Shown one piece after another: positions 26,209-36,195 of a DNA stretch of 64,000 bases (position 1 is its first letter; the number at the start of each line of letters is the position of its first letter). The stretch is from an uncultured Planctomycetota bacterium (GTDB lineage Bacteria; Planctomycetota; UBA1135; GCA-002686595). The position numbers were made by a program, and so were the translations under genes. The stretch covers positions 62,001 to 126,000 of the forward strand of contig CAIYPP010000111.1 of NCBI GenBank assembly GCA_903928115.1. The letters run 5' to 3'. The notes under the pieces were generated by a model, which did not search any database, was not told where the DNA came from, and worked only from the letters and a program-made list of their open reading frames with translations.

Positions 26209-26961
26209 GTGGACAACGTGCCCGTGATCCTGTCGGTCGATGCGTTCGGCCGTTCCTATGAGAGCCATCGCGCCGTCGACGGGCTGTCCTTCCAGCTGCG
26301 CGCCGGCGAGATCCTCGGTCTCGTCGGGCCGAACGGGGCGGGGAAGACTACGACGCTGCGCACGATCGCCGGTGTGCTGCCGGTCAAGGAGGGGCGCATC
26401 ACGGTCGCTGGGCACGACCTCGCTCGCCAAGAGGAGAGCGCGAAGCGCGCGATGCGCTGGATCCCCGACGACCCGCAGCCCTTCGACGCGCTGACCGTGC
26501 TCGAGCACTTGGAGTTCACGGCCGCGCTGTATGGACAGCGCGACTGGCGCTCGCGTGCGGACGAGCTGCTCGCGCGCTTCGAGCTGTCGGAAAAGCGCGA
26601 CGCGTTCGGTGGCGAGCTTTCGCGCGGGATGCGCCAGAAGCTGGCGTTTTGCTGCGCATGGATCGCGCGTCCGGCGCTGGTGCTCATGGACGAGCCGCTC
26701 TCGGGCCTCGATCCGCGGGGAATTCGCTCGGCGAAGCACGAGATCGAGGCACTCGCGCGCGACGGCGCGGCGGTGATCCTCTCTTCGCACCTCTTGGTGC
26801 TGATCGAGGAGCTCGCCACGCGGCTCCTGATTCTCGATCGCGGCCGCAAGGTGTTCGAGGGCACGCTCGACGAGGCCCGCGCGCGCTTCCCCGAGCACTC
26901 GCGCGGCTCGCTCGAAGAAATTTTCTTCGCAGCGACCGGCGACGGGAGCAAGGCTCCGTGA
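26209..26961 (+). CDS. ABC transporter ATP-binding protein
   Basis: A 250-residue ATPase of the ABC-2/exporter type. Walker A is [18 protein letters not shown], the signature motif is degenerate ([14 protein letters not shown], with SRGM in place of SGGQ), Walker B is [16 protein letters not shown] and the H-loop is VILSSHLL. It lacks a specific substrate clue. A GTG at 26209 is used; GTG at 26218 or 26224 are alternatives because there is no ATG before the domain. Its stop overlaps the GTG of the permease gene, so the two certainly belong together. Confidence 0.88.
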   Translation: MDNVPVILSVDAFGRSYESHRAVDGLSFQLRAGEILGLVGPNGAGKTTTLRTIAGVLPVKEGRITVAGHDLARQEESAKRAMRWIPDDPQPFDALTVLEHLEFTAALYGQRDWRSRADELLARFELSEKRDAFGGELSRGMRQKLAFCCAWIARPALVLMDEPLSGLDPRGIRSAKHEIEALARDGAAVILSSHLLVLIEELATRLLILDRGRKVFEGTLDEARARFPEHSRGSLEEIFFAATGDGSKAP

Positions 26962-28631
26962 GCGACGGACAAGCGGCGCTCGCGCTGCTGGCGCGGCGCA
27001 AGATCCGCGGCTTTTGGGCGCGGCAACTGCGCAAGGCGCGCACGCCGAAGGGGGCCTTGCTCACGGTGCTGGGCGTGGCGATGTTCGCGCTCTGGATTCT
27101 GAGCATCGTGTTCGGCGCCAGCGGTGAGCGGCTCGTCGTGCAAGTCGATCAGCTCGCCGTCCTCGCGCGGCTCGGCCTCCTGACGATGACGATGCTCACG
27201 ATCTCGAGCGCGTTCTCACTCCGCGGGCTGTACCTGCCGGCGAGCGAGATCGAGGCGCTTTTCTCGGCTCCGATCCCGCGCGGCGCTCTGGTGCGCTATC
27301 GCTTGCGCTCGGCGCTCGTGCGCTCGCTCTTCGGTGCGCTGTTCTTCGGTTGGATGTTCGCGCGCCGCGCTCCCGAGCCGTGGTTCGCGTTCGCCGGCAT
27401 CTTCAGCGCGCTGATGACACTGCCGCTGTTCGGTCAGGCGCTCTCGCTCGTGCTGGGGGATGCCGAGAATCGGTTCGCGGCGCGGCTCTCGGGGCTGCCT
27501 TGGCGGACGATGTCGTTCGTGCTGATCGCCGTCGCGGTCGCGCTCTTCGTGATCTCGGGCGAGGACGCGGGGAGCACGACCTCCTTCGGGAGCTATGAAG
27601 AGCTCTTCTCGTTCCTCTCCGAGCACCCGCTCGTGCGGGCGATCGGGATCCCGTTCACGCCATGGATCGGTGCGATCACGGCGCTCGACGCGAGGACGTT
27701 CTGGCCGTGGTTCGCCGCCTGCGGCGCGATCTTCGCCGGGCTTTGGTGGGCCGTGCCCCGCATTCCTGTGGACTACCGCGAGCTCTCGCTGGAGACCTCC
27801 GCGGACGTCGCGCGGCGGCTCGCACGCGCGCGTCGCGGCTTGGCTGCGAACGCGGGCGCCGCCGGTGCCAACACGCGCTCGTGGCGCACGCCGTGGCTCG
27901 CGGGGCGTGGGCCTTTCGGCGCGGCCGCGTGGCGCAAGGCCGTGACGATCGTGCGCAAGTCGCGCGCGAGCTTTCTGCTCGGAGGTGTGATCGTCTCGCT
28001 CGTCGCGCTCTTCTCGATCGCGGCGGGGGAACAGGAACCCGACGCAGCGCTGCGAGGCGCGCTGATGGTCGCAGGGTTCGGCACGTTCTACCTGTGCATC
28101 GGACTGCGCTTCGATTTCCGCGAGGACTTGGACCTGATCGGCCTCCTGCGCACTTGGCCCATCGCGCCCTGGAAGCTCTTCCTCGCGACGCTGATCCCCG
28201 AGACGATGCTCGTGTCGGCGATGATCGCGCTCGGTGTCGGCGGGCTCGCGCTCTACCACGGCTCGACCGATCTGCGTCTGCTGCTCGTGGTCGGCGCCGT
28301 TCCATTCGCCGTTCTTGCGTGGACTGCGATCGACAATGCGACGTTCCTCTTCGCGCCGGTGCGCATGGGCGCTGCGCACGACGGGGCGTTGCAGAACGCG
28401 GGACGGGCTATGGTCCTGATGCTCGTGCGCACACTGATTCTCTTGCTGTGCGGCGCGCTGGCCTGCGTTCCTTACATCGTGCTCGACTCCGTGCTGGAGC
28501 TTCCTGCACTTGTCTCGGTGGGCTTCGGCTGCCTCGCCGGCGTCGCGATCCTGTGCGCGGAGATCGCGGTCCTCGTGGTAGTGGGCGGCGAGGTCCTGCG
28601 GCGCTTCGACGTTCCGCGCGACCAGCCCTGA
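26958..28631 (+). CDS. ABC-2 type transporter membrane subunit
   Basis: A 557-residue polytopic membrane protein translated from a GTG overlapping the ATPase stop (GTGA). About ten to twelve hydrophobic helices are seen, for example [40 protein letters not shown] and [18 protein letters not shown] cytoplasmic loop at about 275-330 is rich in Arg and Ala. The arrangement resembles the large ABC-2 exporter permeases (putative ABC exporter family). No solute-binding protein is near, which favours export; substrate unknown. Confidence 0.8.
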   Translation: MSDGQAALALLARRKIRGFWARQLRKARTPKGALLTVLGVAMFALWILSIVFGASGERLVVQVDQLAVLARLGLLTMTMLTISSAFSLRGLYLPASEIEALFSAPIPRGALVRYRLRSALVRSLFGALFFGWMFARRAPEPWFAFAGIFSALMTLPLFGQALSLVLGDAENRFAARLSGLPWRTMSFVLIAVAVALFVISGEDAGSTTSFGSYEELFSFLSEHPLVRAIGIPFTPWIGAITALDARTFWPWFAACGAIFAGLWWAVPRIPVDYRELSLETSADVARRLARARRGLAANAGAAGANTRSWRTPWLAGRGPFGAAAWRKAVTIVRKSRASFLLGGVIVSLVALFSIAAGEQEPDAALRGALMVAGFGTFYLCIGLRFDFREDLDLIGLLRTWPIAPWKLFLATLIPETMLVSAMIALGVGGLALYHGSTDLRLLLVVGAVPFAVLAWTAIDNATFLFAPVRMGAAHDGALQNAGRAMVLMLVRTLILLLCGALACVPYIVLDSVLELPALVSVGFGCLAGVAILCAEIAVLVVVGGEVLRRFDVPRDQP

Positions 28632-28664
28632 GCGGCGCGGCGTCGGTTGGTAGGATCTCGCGGC

Positions 28665-30260
28665 ATGGGCGGCGACGGACGAGCGGCGGGGAGCCAGCCC
28701 TTCGCGGGGCTAGAGGATCTGCGTACGACCTTCGAGGCCATGAGTGAGGGGCTCGTGGTGCAGGAGGAAGGGGGCGCGATCGTGCTCGCCAATCCCGCGG
28801 CGGAGCGGATCCTCGGGCTTTCGGCGGAGCAGCTCAGCGGCCGCACCTCGCTCGATCCGCGTTGGCGGGCGGTGCGCGGCAACGGGGAGCCGTTCCCTGG
28901 GGATGAGCATCCTGCGATGGTCACGCTGCGCTCGGGCGCGCCGACGAGCAACGTCCTGATGGGGGTGTACCGGCCCAGCGGCGACCTCGTCTGGATCAGC
29001 GTCAACACGCGGCTCCTTCCGCGCGGGGAAGGACGGCCGCGGGCCGTGCTCGCAACCTTTCGCGACATCACGCGCGAGCGGGATGCGCTCGTCGAGCTGC
29101 GGCGGCGCGAGGCGTTGCTCCACGCGACGATCGACAGTCTCCCCACGGGGCTCTACATCACCGACGACTCGGACGGGCGCGTTCTGCGCTTCAACGCTCC
29201 GCTGTGCAGCGTCTTGGCGCTCGGCGCTCTCGAAGAGCCCTTGCGCGCAGGTCGGCTCACCGAGCTGGAGCTCCACGCGCACCTAGGGCAGCTCGTGGCC
29301 GACCCCGCCGCGTGGGAGAGCCTGCGACGCGCGACCGCCGAGCTCGCGGTGGATGGGACCGTCGAGCGCGAGCTGCGACTCGCAGACGGTCGCACCCTGC
29401 GCTGCGCGTCGCGTTTGATCGTCGACGACGCTGGCTCGCGCATCGGGCGCTTGCACGTGGTCGAAGACGTGACGCGGCGCGTCTGCGCGGACGAGGAGCG
29501 ACGGGCGCTCGAGCACCGCGTTCAGGAGGTGCAGCGGCTCGAGAGCCTCGGCGTCCTCGCCGGGGGCATCGCGCACGACTTCAACAACTTGCTCACGAGC
29601 ATCGTCGGCAGCGCGGAGCTCGCGTTCATGTCGGCACCCGAGGGGAGCGCGCTCGCGCGGCAAATGGAGCGCATTCTGCAGGCCTCCACGCGCGCCACGA
29701 TGCTCTGCCAGCAGATGCTGAGCTACGCGGGATCGAACATCTCGGCCGTGCGCCGCATTCACTTGTCGGACACCGTACGCGAGGCGTTGGCCTCGTTCGC
29801 CAAGCCGGCGGACGCGCGCGTCGAGCTCGCGCTGTGCCTCGCTCCGGAGCTCCCCGCGCTGCTCGCCGATCCTGCCGCCGTGGCGCAGGTCACCGTGAAC
29901 CTCCTCAACAACGCCTACGAGTCGCTCGGACACGAAGGTGGTCGCGTCACCGTCTCGACGTCCGTGGCGCGCATCGAGTCCGGCGAGTTTTCGCGCGCGG
30001 CCTTCGCGCCCAGCCTCCCGACGGGGGACTACCTCGTGCTCGAGATCGGCGACACCGGCTGCGGCATCGAGCCCGCGGTGTTGGCGCGCATCTTCGATCC
30101 CTTCTTCAGCACCAAGTTCACCGGCAGCGGCCTCGGCCTCTCAGCGAGCGTCGGCATCGTTCGCAAGCACAAGGGCGCACTGTTCGTCGAGAGCCGCGTC
30201 GGAGAGGGCACGCGCGTGCGCGTCGCGCTGCCGGTCGCGCCTTCGCCCAAGGTTGCATGA
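28665..30260 (+). CDS. PAS-domain sensor histidine kinase (soluble)
   Basis: A 531-residue cytoplasmic histidine kinase. Two PAS domains are visible (about 20-140 and 145-275, with NPAAERILGLSAEQLSGR and TFRDITRERD). The dimerisation box LGVLAGGIAHDFNNLLTSIV carries the phospho-acceptor His304, and the catalytic domain shows N-box VNLLNNAYESL, G1 IGDTGCGIEP, F-box FDPFFSTKF and G2 GSGLGLSASVGIV. This is the HDFNN class often found in hybrid or NtrB-like kinases, but no receiver domain is attached and no response regulator is next to it. ATG 28665 is chosen over TTG 28647. Its stop overlaps the ATG of the sulfite-oxidase-like gene. Confidence 0.92.
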   Translation: MGGDGRAAGSQPFAGLEDLRTTFEAMSEGLVVQEEGGAIVLANPAAERILGLSAEQLSGRTSLDPRWRAVRGNGEPFPGDEHPAMVTLRSGAPTSNVLMGVYRPSGDLVWISVNTRLLPRGEGRPRAVLATFRDITRERDALVELRRREALLHATIDSLPTGLYITDDSDGRVLRFNAPLCSVLALGALEEPLRAGRLTELELHAHLGQLVADPAAWESLRRATAELAVDGTVERELRLADGRTLRCASRLIVDDAGSRIGRLHVVEDVTRRVCADEERRALEHRVQEVQRLESLGVLAGGIAHDFNNLLTSIVGSAELAFMSAPEGSALARQMERILQASTRATMLCQQMLSYAGSNISAVRRIHLSDTVREALASFAKPADARVELALCLAPELPALLADPAAVAQVTVNLLNNAYESLGHEGGRVTVSTSVARIESGEFSRAAFAPSLPTGDYLVLEIGDTGCGIEPAVLARIFDPFFSTKFTGSGLGLSASVGIVRKHKGALFVESRVGEGTRVRVALPVAPSPKVA

Positions 30261-30817
30261 GCACGTCTCCGCTGCCCCCGGGACAGCGCGAAGTCGCGCA
30301 GATGCCGGTGCGTCACATCGGCGAGCCGCCGCCGTTCGACGGCTCGGGTTGGTCCCTCACGCTCGCGGGCGAGCTGGAGCGTCCGCGCGTCTTCTCGCTC
30401 GCTGAGCTGCGCGAGCTCTCGACCGTCGACATCGAGGCGGACTTTCACGCCGCATCGGGCTGGAGCGTGCGGCGGCTCTTGTGGCGTGGCGCGCGCCTGT
30501 GCGATGTCCTCGCCGCGGCGGGGCTGCGTCCGAGCGCGCGCGCGCTGCGTGCGTCGGATGGCCAGCGCTATGACAGTGCGCTCGCGCTCGCCGATGCGCT
30601 GGAGCCCGACGTTCTCCTCGCGACGTCGCTCGGCGGCGAGCCGCTGCGCCTCGAGCACGGTGGGCCGCTGCGCCTCGTCGTGCCCGCGCGCTACGGCTGG
30701 AAGTCCGTCAAGTGGCTGCGCGCGCTCGAGGTTCACCCCGAAGAGCGACCGGGATTTTGGGAGCGGCGCGGCTTCCATCCGCGCGGCGATCCGTGGCGCG
30801 AAGAGCGGCTCTCCTGA
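30257..30817 (+). CDS. Molybdopterin oxidoreductase (sulfite oxidase fold), lacking the Mo-ligand cysteine
   Basis: A 186-residue single-domain protein of the sulfite oxidase/YedY-like fold. It keeps PFDGSGWSLTLAGELERP, the SGWSVRRLLWRGARL block and VVPARYGWKSVKWLRALEV. Active members read D-F-H-C-x-x-G-W-S, where the Cys binds molybdenum; here Ala65 stands in that place (DFHAASGWS, codon 30449-30451). There is no signal peptide. Enzyme activity in the usual sense is therefore doubtful; it could bind the cofactor or another ligand. The ATGA overlap with the histidine kinase suggests coupled translation, and a role as sensor or regulator partner is a speculation. Confidence 0.75.
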   Translation: MSTSPLPPGQREVAQMPVRHIGEPPPFDGSGWSLTLAGELERPRVFSLAELRELSTVDIEADFHAASGWSVRRLLWRGARLCDVLAAAGLRPSARALRASDGQRYDSALALADALEPDVLLATSLGGEPLRLEHGGPLRLVVPARYGWKSVKWLRALEVHPEERPGFWERRGFHPRGDPWREERLS

Positions 30818-30838
30818 AGATCGGCTCGCGCGCGACGC

Positions 30839-31891
30839 TCACGCGCGCGGCGCAGAGCGCATCGCGGCCTCGAGGTGCGGGCGGATGCGCGCGGCCGTCG
30901 CGGGATTGGTGAACCCGATGAAGTCGACGGGTGTGGTGACGTCGAGCTCGAAGTCGAGCTCCGTCCCGAGCGGCCCTTCGACGACGCAGCCCGCCGCGCG
31001 CGCACACAGGATCGCTCCCGCGACGTCGTAGGGATGCGAGTTCACCGTGGTGCGCCCGAGGCGTGCCGCGAGCCACCCTCGCACGTCCGCGATCATGCGG
31101 TAGGTGCCAATCGAGAGCAGGAAGAGCTGTCCCGCGTTCGAGATGTACTGGTCGTCGAAGAAGTGGCGCAGATTTGCGCCTTCATGGACGCGCAGGCGTT
31201 CCGTGAAGTCGGCCTCGATCGCGGCCAGTGCGGGGCGCTGGTCGGGCGAGTAGCGGAAGATGGGGAAGTAGCCGTGATCGACGCGTGCGTCCTTGCCCGG
31301 CGTGAGCGTGCGCGCGCGAACGAGCGCGCGGTCGAGCAGCTCGCGCTCTTCGAGCGCGCACCCGCCGCCGGACTGGGCGGTGAGGCGCCGGAAGCGCCCG
31401 CCGCGCGAGTCGGGGATCTCGCTGACCATGCCGAAGCTCACGTCGCGCAGCCGCGGCGCCGCGGGGCCGGGCGGGGCGAAGCTCACCACGGTCCACGCGG
31501 AGCGCAGGTCGCACATCAGGTTGCGCGTCCCGTCGATCGGATCGAGGGCGATGCGCGGTCCGCCGTGATCGAAGTCCGGGAGCGCCCGCACTCCGCCGCG
31601 CCCGTCGGGCCCCATGTGGCGCCAGCCCGTGTCCTCCGTGAGCAGGGACAGGCTGCGGGTCGTCGCGCAGGCCTCGAGCCAGCGCTCGATCGCCGCCTCC
31701 ACGCGAGCGTCGACCGCGTAGGTGACGTCCCCAGCCCCCTGTCGGACGGCTCGGGCGACGAGGTCGAGATCGCCCTGCTCCACGGCGAGCGCGACGGCCG
31801 CGCGAGCCTCGCTGCGCAGCGTGTCGCACAGGCGCCCGAGCGCCTGCTCCCACGGTCCTTGCACGTCGCTCGGCTCGAAGTTGGGCTGCAT
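30839..31891 (-). CDS. Inositol monophosphatase-family protein
   Basis: A 350-residue member of the Mg-dependent phosphomonoesterase family (inositol monophosphatase, CysQ, fructose 1,6-bisphosphatase). The metal motifs are LLTED and IALDPIDGTRNLMCDLRSAW; the C-terminal metal Asp is in NSHPYDVAGAILCARAAGC. It is longer than the usual 260-280 residues because of insertions, including the region around residues 155-260. The substrate could be inositol phosphate, PAP or a sugar bisphosphate. Its 3' end is 22 bp from the convergent sulfite-oxidase-like gene and its start is divergent from trxB (53 bp). Confidence 0.85.
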   Translation of the reverse strand: MQPNFEPSDVQGPWEQALGRLCDTLRSEARAAVALAVEQGDLDLVARAVRQGAGDVTYAVDARVEAAIERWLEACATTRSLSLLTEDTGWRHMGPDGRGGVRALPDFDHGGPRIALDPIDGTRNLMCDLRSAWTVVSFAPPGPAAPRLRDVSFGMVSEIPDSRGGRFRRLTAQSGGGCALEERELLDRALVRARTLTPGKDARVDHGYFPIFRYSPDQRPALAAIEADFTERLRVHEGANLRHFFDDQYISNAGQLFLLSIGTYRMIADVRGWLAARLGRTTVNSHPYDVAGAILCARAAGCVVEGPLGTELDFELDVTTPVDFIGFTNPATAARIRPHLEAAMRSAPRA

Positions 31892-31944
31892 CCCGCGTAG
31901 GATACCGAGCCCGCGAGCCCTGCTGCGGCCCGCGGGTCACCTCC

Positions 31945-32883
31945 ATGAACCCTCAAGTCCGCGACGTCATCATCATCGGCTCCGGTCCTGCCGGCTACAC
32001 GGCTGCGATCTACACCGCGCGCGCCAACCTCAAGCCGCTGCTCTTCGAGGGCATGCAGCCCGGCGGCCAGCTGACGATCACGACCGACGTCGAAAACTAC
32101 CCCGGCTATCCCCAGGGCGTCGAAGGCCCGAAGATGATGGAGGAGTTCAAGGAGCAGGCGGCGCGCTTCGGCACGGAGATCGTGTTCGAGCAGGTCGTCA
32201 AGGTCGACTTCTCCAAGCGGCCCTTCACGCTTTGGACGGACTTCAACGAATACCAAGCCAAGTCCGTGATCATCTGCACGGGCGCGAGCGCAAAGCTGCT
32301 CGGCATCGAGAGCGAGACGCGGCTCATGGGGCACGGCGTCTCGGCCTGCGCGACCTGCGATGGCTCGTTCTTCAAGGGCAAGGAAGTGCTCATCGTCGGC
32401 GGCGGCGACACCGCGATGGAGGAGGCCAACTACCTGACGCGCATGTGCGCGAAGGTGACGGTGGTGCACCGTCGCGAGGAGTTCCGCGCCTCGAAGATCA
32501 TGCTCGACCGCGCCAAGGCGAACCCGAAGATCGCTTGGCTCCTGAACAAGGAGATCGTCGAGATCCTCGCCAACGAGAAGGGCAAGGTCGACTCGGTGCG
32601 CGTGAAGGACACGCGCACGGGAGCGCTCTCGGTCGAGAAGACCGACGGTGTGTTCGTGGCCATTGGCCACAAGCCCAACACCGAGCTGTTCGACGGCGTG
32701 CTCGACGCCGATGAGACGGGCTACCTGAAGGTCCACTCGGGCACCTACACCTCGGTGGAGGGCGTGTTCGCGGCCGGGGACGTGGCCGACAAGACCTACC
32801 GTCAGGCCATCACCGCCGCCGGGATGGGCTGCATGGCGGCCATCGACGCCGAGCGCTGGCTCGAGCGCCAAGGCTCGCACTGA
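31945..32883 (+). CDS. trxB: Thioredoxin reductase
   Basis: NADPH-dependent flavoprotein of 312 residues that reduces thioredoxin. FAD site VIIIGSGPAGYTAAIYTARA at the start, redox-active ACATCDG (Cys135 and Cys138), NADPH site VLIVGGGDTAMEEANYL with the following VVHRREEFRAS, and the C-terminal FAD motif GVFAAGDVADKTYRQAITAAGMGCMAA. Length is standard. The SDR gene starts about 11 bp downstream. No thioredoxin gene is in the window. Confidence 0.96.
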   Translation: MNPQVRDVIIIGSGPAGYTAAIYTARANLKPLLFEGMQPGGQLTITTDVENYPGYPQGVEGPKMMEEFKEQAARFGTEIVFEQVVKVDFSKRPFTLWTDFNEYQAKSVIICTGASAKLLGIESETRLMGHGVSACATCDGSFFKGKEVLIVGGGDTAMEEANYLTRMCAKVTVVHRREEFRASKIMLDRAKANPKIAWLLNKEIVEILANEKGKVDSVRVKDTRTGALSVEKTDGVFVAIGHKPNTELFDGVLDADETGYLKVHSGTYTSVEGVFAAGDVADKTYRQAITAAGMGCMAAIDAERWLERQGSH

Positions 32884-32894
32884 GCGCCGTCGCC

Positions 32895-33668
32895 GTGGCC
32901 AAGTCGGCTCGACACGTCGTCGTCACGGGCGCCGGCACGGGAATCGGCCGCGCGATCGCGGTCGCTCTTGCAGCCAAGGGCTCCTCCCTCACGCTCCTCG
33001 CGCGCGACGCGGGGCGGCTCGAGGCCACGGCGGAGCTCGTGCGCGAGCACGGCGCGCAGGCTCAGGCCATTCCCTGTGACATCCGCAAGCGGAAGGCGGT
33101 GGACCTCGCCTTCGCCGACGCCACCGCGCGCTTCGGCCCGATCCACGTGCTCGTCGCCAATTCTGGCGTCGGTGGGCCCAACGCTGCGGGGCCCAAGGAC
33201 CGCTTCGACGACCTTGTCGCGACCAACCTCGTCGGGACCTACTCCTGCCTGCGCGCCGCGGAGCGGCACCTCGCTCCCGGTCCCGCCCCGCGTCACTTCG
33301 TCGTGATCGCCTCGATTCTCGCGCGCATCGGCGTCGCCAACTACACCGGCTACTGTGCCTCGAAGGCGGGGCTTCTCGGGCTGGTGCGCTCGCTCGCCGC
33401 CGAGCTCGCCCCGGCGAACGTGCAGGTCAACGCGCTCTGCCCCGGCTGGGTGAACACCGAGATGGCCCGCAGCGGTCTCGAGGGCTTCGCGCGCGCCATG
33501 AACTCGAGCTACGAGCGCGCCTTCGAAGTGGCCATGCAGTCCGTGCCGCTCAAGCGCATGAGCGAGCCCGAGGAGGTCGCCGCGCTCGTGCGCTGGCTCG
33601 TCTCGAAGGAAGCCCGCGGTATCACCGGGCAAGCGCTCGACATCAACAACGGCGCTTGGATGGGCTGA
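32895..33668 (+). CDS. Short-chain dehydrogenase/reductase
   Basis: A classical SDR of 257 residues using NAD(P)H. The cofactor motif is VVVTGAGTGIGRAIAVAL, the structural motif VANSGVGG (NSG in place of NAG), and the catalytic triad Ser in VIASILARIGV with Tyr and Lys in YTGYCASKAG. The C-terminal part (RMSEPEEVAALVRWLVS, GQALDINNG) resembles 3-oxoacyl-ACP or 3-hydroxyacyl-CoA reductases. A GTG start at 32895 is used. The nearby trxB gives no substrate hint. Confidence 0.9.
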   Translation: MAKSARHVVVTGAGTGIGRAIAVALAAKGSSLTLLARDAGRLEATAELVREHGAQAQAIPCDIRKRKAVDLAFADATARFGPIHVLVANSGVGGPNAAGPKDRFDDLVATNLVGTYSCLRAAERHLAPGPAPRHFVVIASILARIGVANYTGYCASKAGLLGLVRSLAAELAPANVQVNALCPGWVNTEMARSGLEGFARAMNSSYERAFEVAMQSVPLKRMSEPEEVAALVRWLVSKEARGITGQALDINNGAWMG

Positions 33669-33809
33669 GCCGCGCAGCGAGCGCGCCGATCTCGCTCGGA
33701 GCGTTCGCCACTTAGGACGTGCCTGTCGCTTGAGAAGGCTCCTCGCAGGCGCCGGCGCTCTCGCCGCTCGACGGGGCGCGGTTCTTTCGCAGTCGCCGCG
33801 AGAAAATGC

Positions 33810-36167
33810 TCAGAGGTCGAGGTCGAAGGTGGCCCCTGCGGGCAGTTGGAAGGTGCGCAGGAGCAACTCGGCGCTCCCGTCACGCCTCAACAACGTGACC
33901 TCGCCCGCCGGCACGCGGGGAAGCAGGAAGTTCTCCTGGTCGTCGTACTGCAGCACGCCGTGCGCGAGGATCCCGTCCGCGGCCTGCGCGCGCCACTCGA
34001 CGCGCTCCGTACGTCGCGCCAGCAGCGCGGTACGGCCCTGCACGCGGCCGATGGGGAGGTCGAGACGCCAGGACTGCTCGCCCTCGGCGAGCTCGACACG
34101 ACAGTCGAGCGTGAGCACCTCGGCCCCGCGCGCCGGGTCGTGGAACGACAGCACGTGGGGCCCCGGCTCGGCCGTGCCGAGCGTGAAGCGGCCCGATTCG
34201 TCGAGCACCGCGCGACGCGGCGGCTTGTTCGTCGCGCCTGCGGGAGTCACCTGCACCTGCCAGCCCGCCGTGGGGCGACCGCCGAGCGCGAGCGCGCCGC
34301 GCACGATCGAGCGCAGGCGCACCTCGAAGGACACGGCGACGCGAGTCACTTCACCGTCGGTGACCGTGCAGTTGGTCGGGATCGCTGCGGGCACGCTGCG
34401 CGGCGTGCGCTGGCTTTGGAAGCTGCCGGGCGCGAGCTCGCGCTCCGCGGGCCCGACCCACCACGCGCCCGGCGTGAGGTGCTCGACGCGGAAGCGCCCC
34501 GCAGCGTCGGTGCGCACGGTGAACGGAAGGCCGTCGCCGCGCGAGAGTGCCACGATGCGGCCCTCGAGGGACTCGCCTGGGTCGACGCGCACCTCGCCCT
34601 CGAGCGCGCCGCCGCGCACGAGCTCCAAGTGAAGTCCGTCGAGCTCGTTTTCTGCCTCGATCGCGATGGGGCCGGCATCCGACGCGCTCCAGCCGTCCGC
34701 GCTCGCGCGCAGGTAGTACTCGCCGGGCGCAGGAAGCCCGAGCGCGAACTCGCCGCGCACGTTGGTCTCGGCGCTCGCGAGCGGCCTCGGCTCGCTGCGC
34801 GACGGAAAACCGTTGATCGTGAGCTCGAGTTCACGCGGCGCCGCGGCGAAAAGTCCCACGCGTGCCTTTGCGACCGGCTCGCCGTCGTGGTGGACGATGC
34901 CGCGCAGACGCGGCAGCGCCGCGAGAGTGACCGAGATCTCCTCGCCGCAGCGCTCTGGCTCGAACGGGCCAAAGCTCGCGCTCCGGAAGCCCTCGGCGGA
35001 GAGCTCCAGCGTGAAGAGCTCGAGCGGCAGCGAGGTTTCGAGAACGCCCTGCTCGCGCTCGCGCTCGGGGAACGACAGCTCCGGCAGCGTCCCAGCGCTC
35101 GACTCTTCCGCGAGCACAGCCCGAAAACGCCCGATCGGCTCGTCCGACAGGTCGCGCACGGCGATCCGCAGCGAACGCGGCCTCGACAGCGCGATCACGA
35201 CCTCGCCGGAGCCCGGAACGACGCCCGAGATCCGGCCCGCGCGCAGCGTTGCATCGGGATCGATCGCGCGCAGCTCGTGGGGGACGCGTTCTTCTGCGAT
35301 CAGGCGCCAGCGGCCGCGCTCGTCCGCGACACCTTGCCCGCTCGCCGGGCCGCGACCGCCCTCGCGACGGTAGAGGATCGCCGCGCCTGGCACCGGCGCC
35401 CCGTCGGGGTCGACCACCGCGAGCTCGAGCACGTTCTCGGCTGGAATGGGGCGGATCACGAGCCGCACTCCGCTGATCACCGCGCTAGGCCCGACCTCGA
35501 AGGGGTCGCTGGCGCTCCAGTAGCTCGACGGCGAGCCCGCCCAGATGCGCACGGGACCGACGGGGACTCCGTCGAGCTCGAAGTAGCCCTGCGCGTCGGT
35601 GGCCGCGAACGTCACGGCCTCCGACGGACCGTGGAGCGCCGATGCTCCGCCGTCGTCGAGCCCCGCGACCGCGCGCACTTCCGCGACCGCGACACCGCGC
35701 CCCGCCTCGTCGAGCACTTGACCGCGCACGCGGCCCGCGGGCCCGAGCAGCACGTCGCCGAGCTCGGTCAGCTCGGATTCCCTGGCGCGCGCGGTCCACG
35801 CGACGCTCGCGAAACCCGCCGCGCTCGCGCGCAGGTACAGCGTGCGAGCATCGGAGCGCGCGAGCAGCGCGAGTGCCAAGGTGACCCGCCCGTCCGCTCC
35901 GCTCGTCGCGCTCGCGCGCGGCCACGCGCACGTGAGCCGCACGCCTTCGACGGGGTTGCCCGCCGCATCGAGAAAGCGTGCGCGCAGCACTGTCGTGCAT
36001 TCGGCCGCTGCGGGTCCCTCGCTCGGATTCGGCGCCTCCTCGGTCGCGGGCCCGAGGAAGCGTAGATCGCGCGGCGCGAGCGGCCCGCCGGGGACGGGCT
36101 CGTACAGCCACGCTGCGACGAGCGCCGCCGCGAGTGCGAGCAGCAGTCCGAGTACGATGCGTCTCAA
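33810..36167 (-). CDS. Secreted protein with repeated carboxypeptidase-regulatory-like domains
   Basis: A 785-residue predicted envelope protein. It starts with a signal anchor (MRRIVLGLLLALAAALVAAW, about 1-22), followed by six or more beta-sandwich domains of the carboxypeptidase-regulatory-like/Cna-B type. Repeating phrases of the form G-x-V-x-D-x-x-G-x-P-V-x-x-A and FALDL/YLRA support this (for example ARFLDAAGNPVEGVRLTC, LPAPGEYYLRASADGW, EGEVRVDPGESLEGRIVAL). No enzymatic motif is visible. Such domains usually act as stalks or carbohydrate/protein binding modules. It lies 28 bp downstream of rho on the same strand, and could be read from the coaE-rho transcript. Confidence 0.75.
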   Translation of the reverse strand: MRRIVLGLLLALAAALVAAWLYEPVPGGPLAPRDLRFLGPATEEAPNPSEGPAAAECTTVLRARFLDAAGNPVEGVRLTCAWPRASATSGADGRVTLALALLARSDARTLYLRASAAGFASVAWTARARESELTELGDVLLGPAGRVRGQVLDEAGRGVAVAEVRAVAGLDDGGASALHGPSEAVTFAATDAQGYFELDGVPVGPVRIWAGSPSSYWSASDPFEVGPSAVISGVRLVIRPIPAENVLELAVVDPDGAPVPGAAILYRREGGRGPASGQGVADERGRWRLIAEERVPHELRAIDPDATLRAGRISGVVPGSGEVVIALSRPRSLRIAVRDLSDEPIGRFRAVLAEESSAGTLPELSFPEREREQGVLETSLPLELFTLELSAEGFRSASFGPFEPERCGEEISVTLAALPRLRGIVHHDGEPVAKARVGLFAAAPRELELTINGFPSRSEPRPLASAETNVRGEFALGLPAPGEYYLRASADGWSASDAGPIAIEAENELDGLHLELVRGGALEGEVRVDPGESLEGRIVALSRGDGLPFTVRTDAAGRFRVEHLTPGAWWVGPAERELAPGSFQSQRTPRSVPAAIPTNCTVTDGEVTRVAVSFEVRLRSIVRGALALGGRPTAGWQVQVTPAGATNKPPRRAVLDESGRFTLGTAEPGPHVLSFHDPARGAEVLTLDCRVELAEGEQSWRLDLPIGRVQGRTALLARRTERVEWRAQAADGILAHGVLQYDDQENFLLPRVPAGEVTLLRRDGSAELLLRTFQLPAGATFDLDL

Positions 36168-36195
36168 GGTGCTCTGCTTCGCGCCGCGCGCGAAC

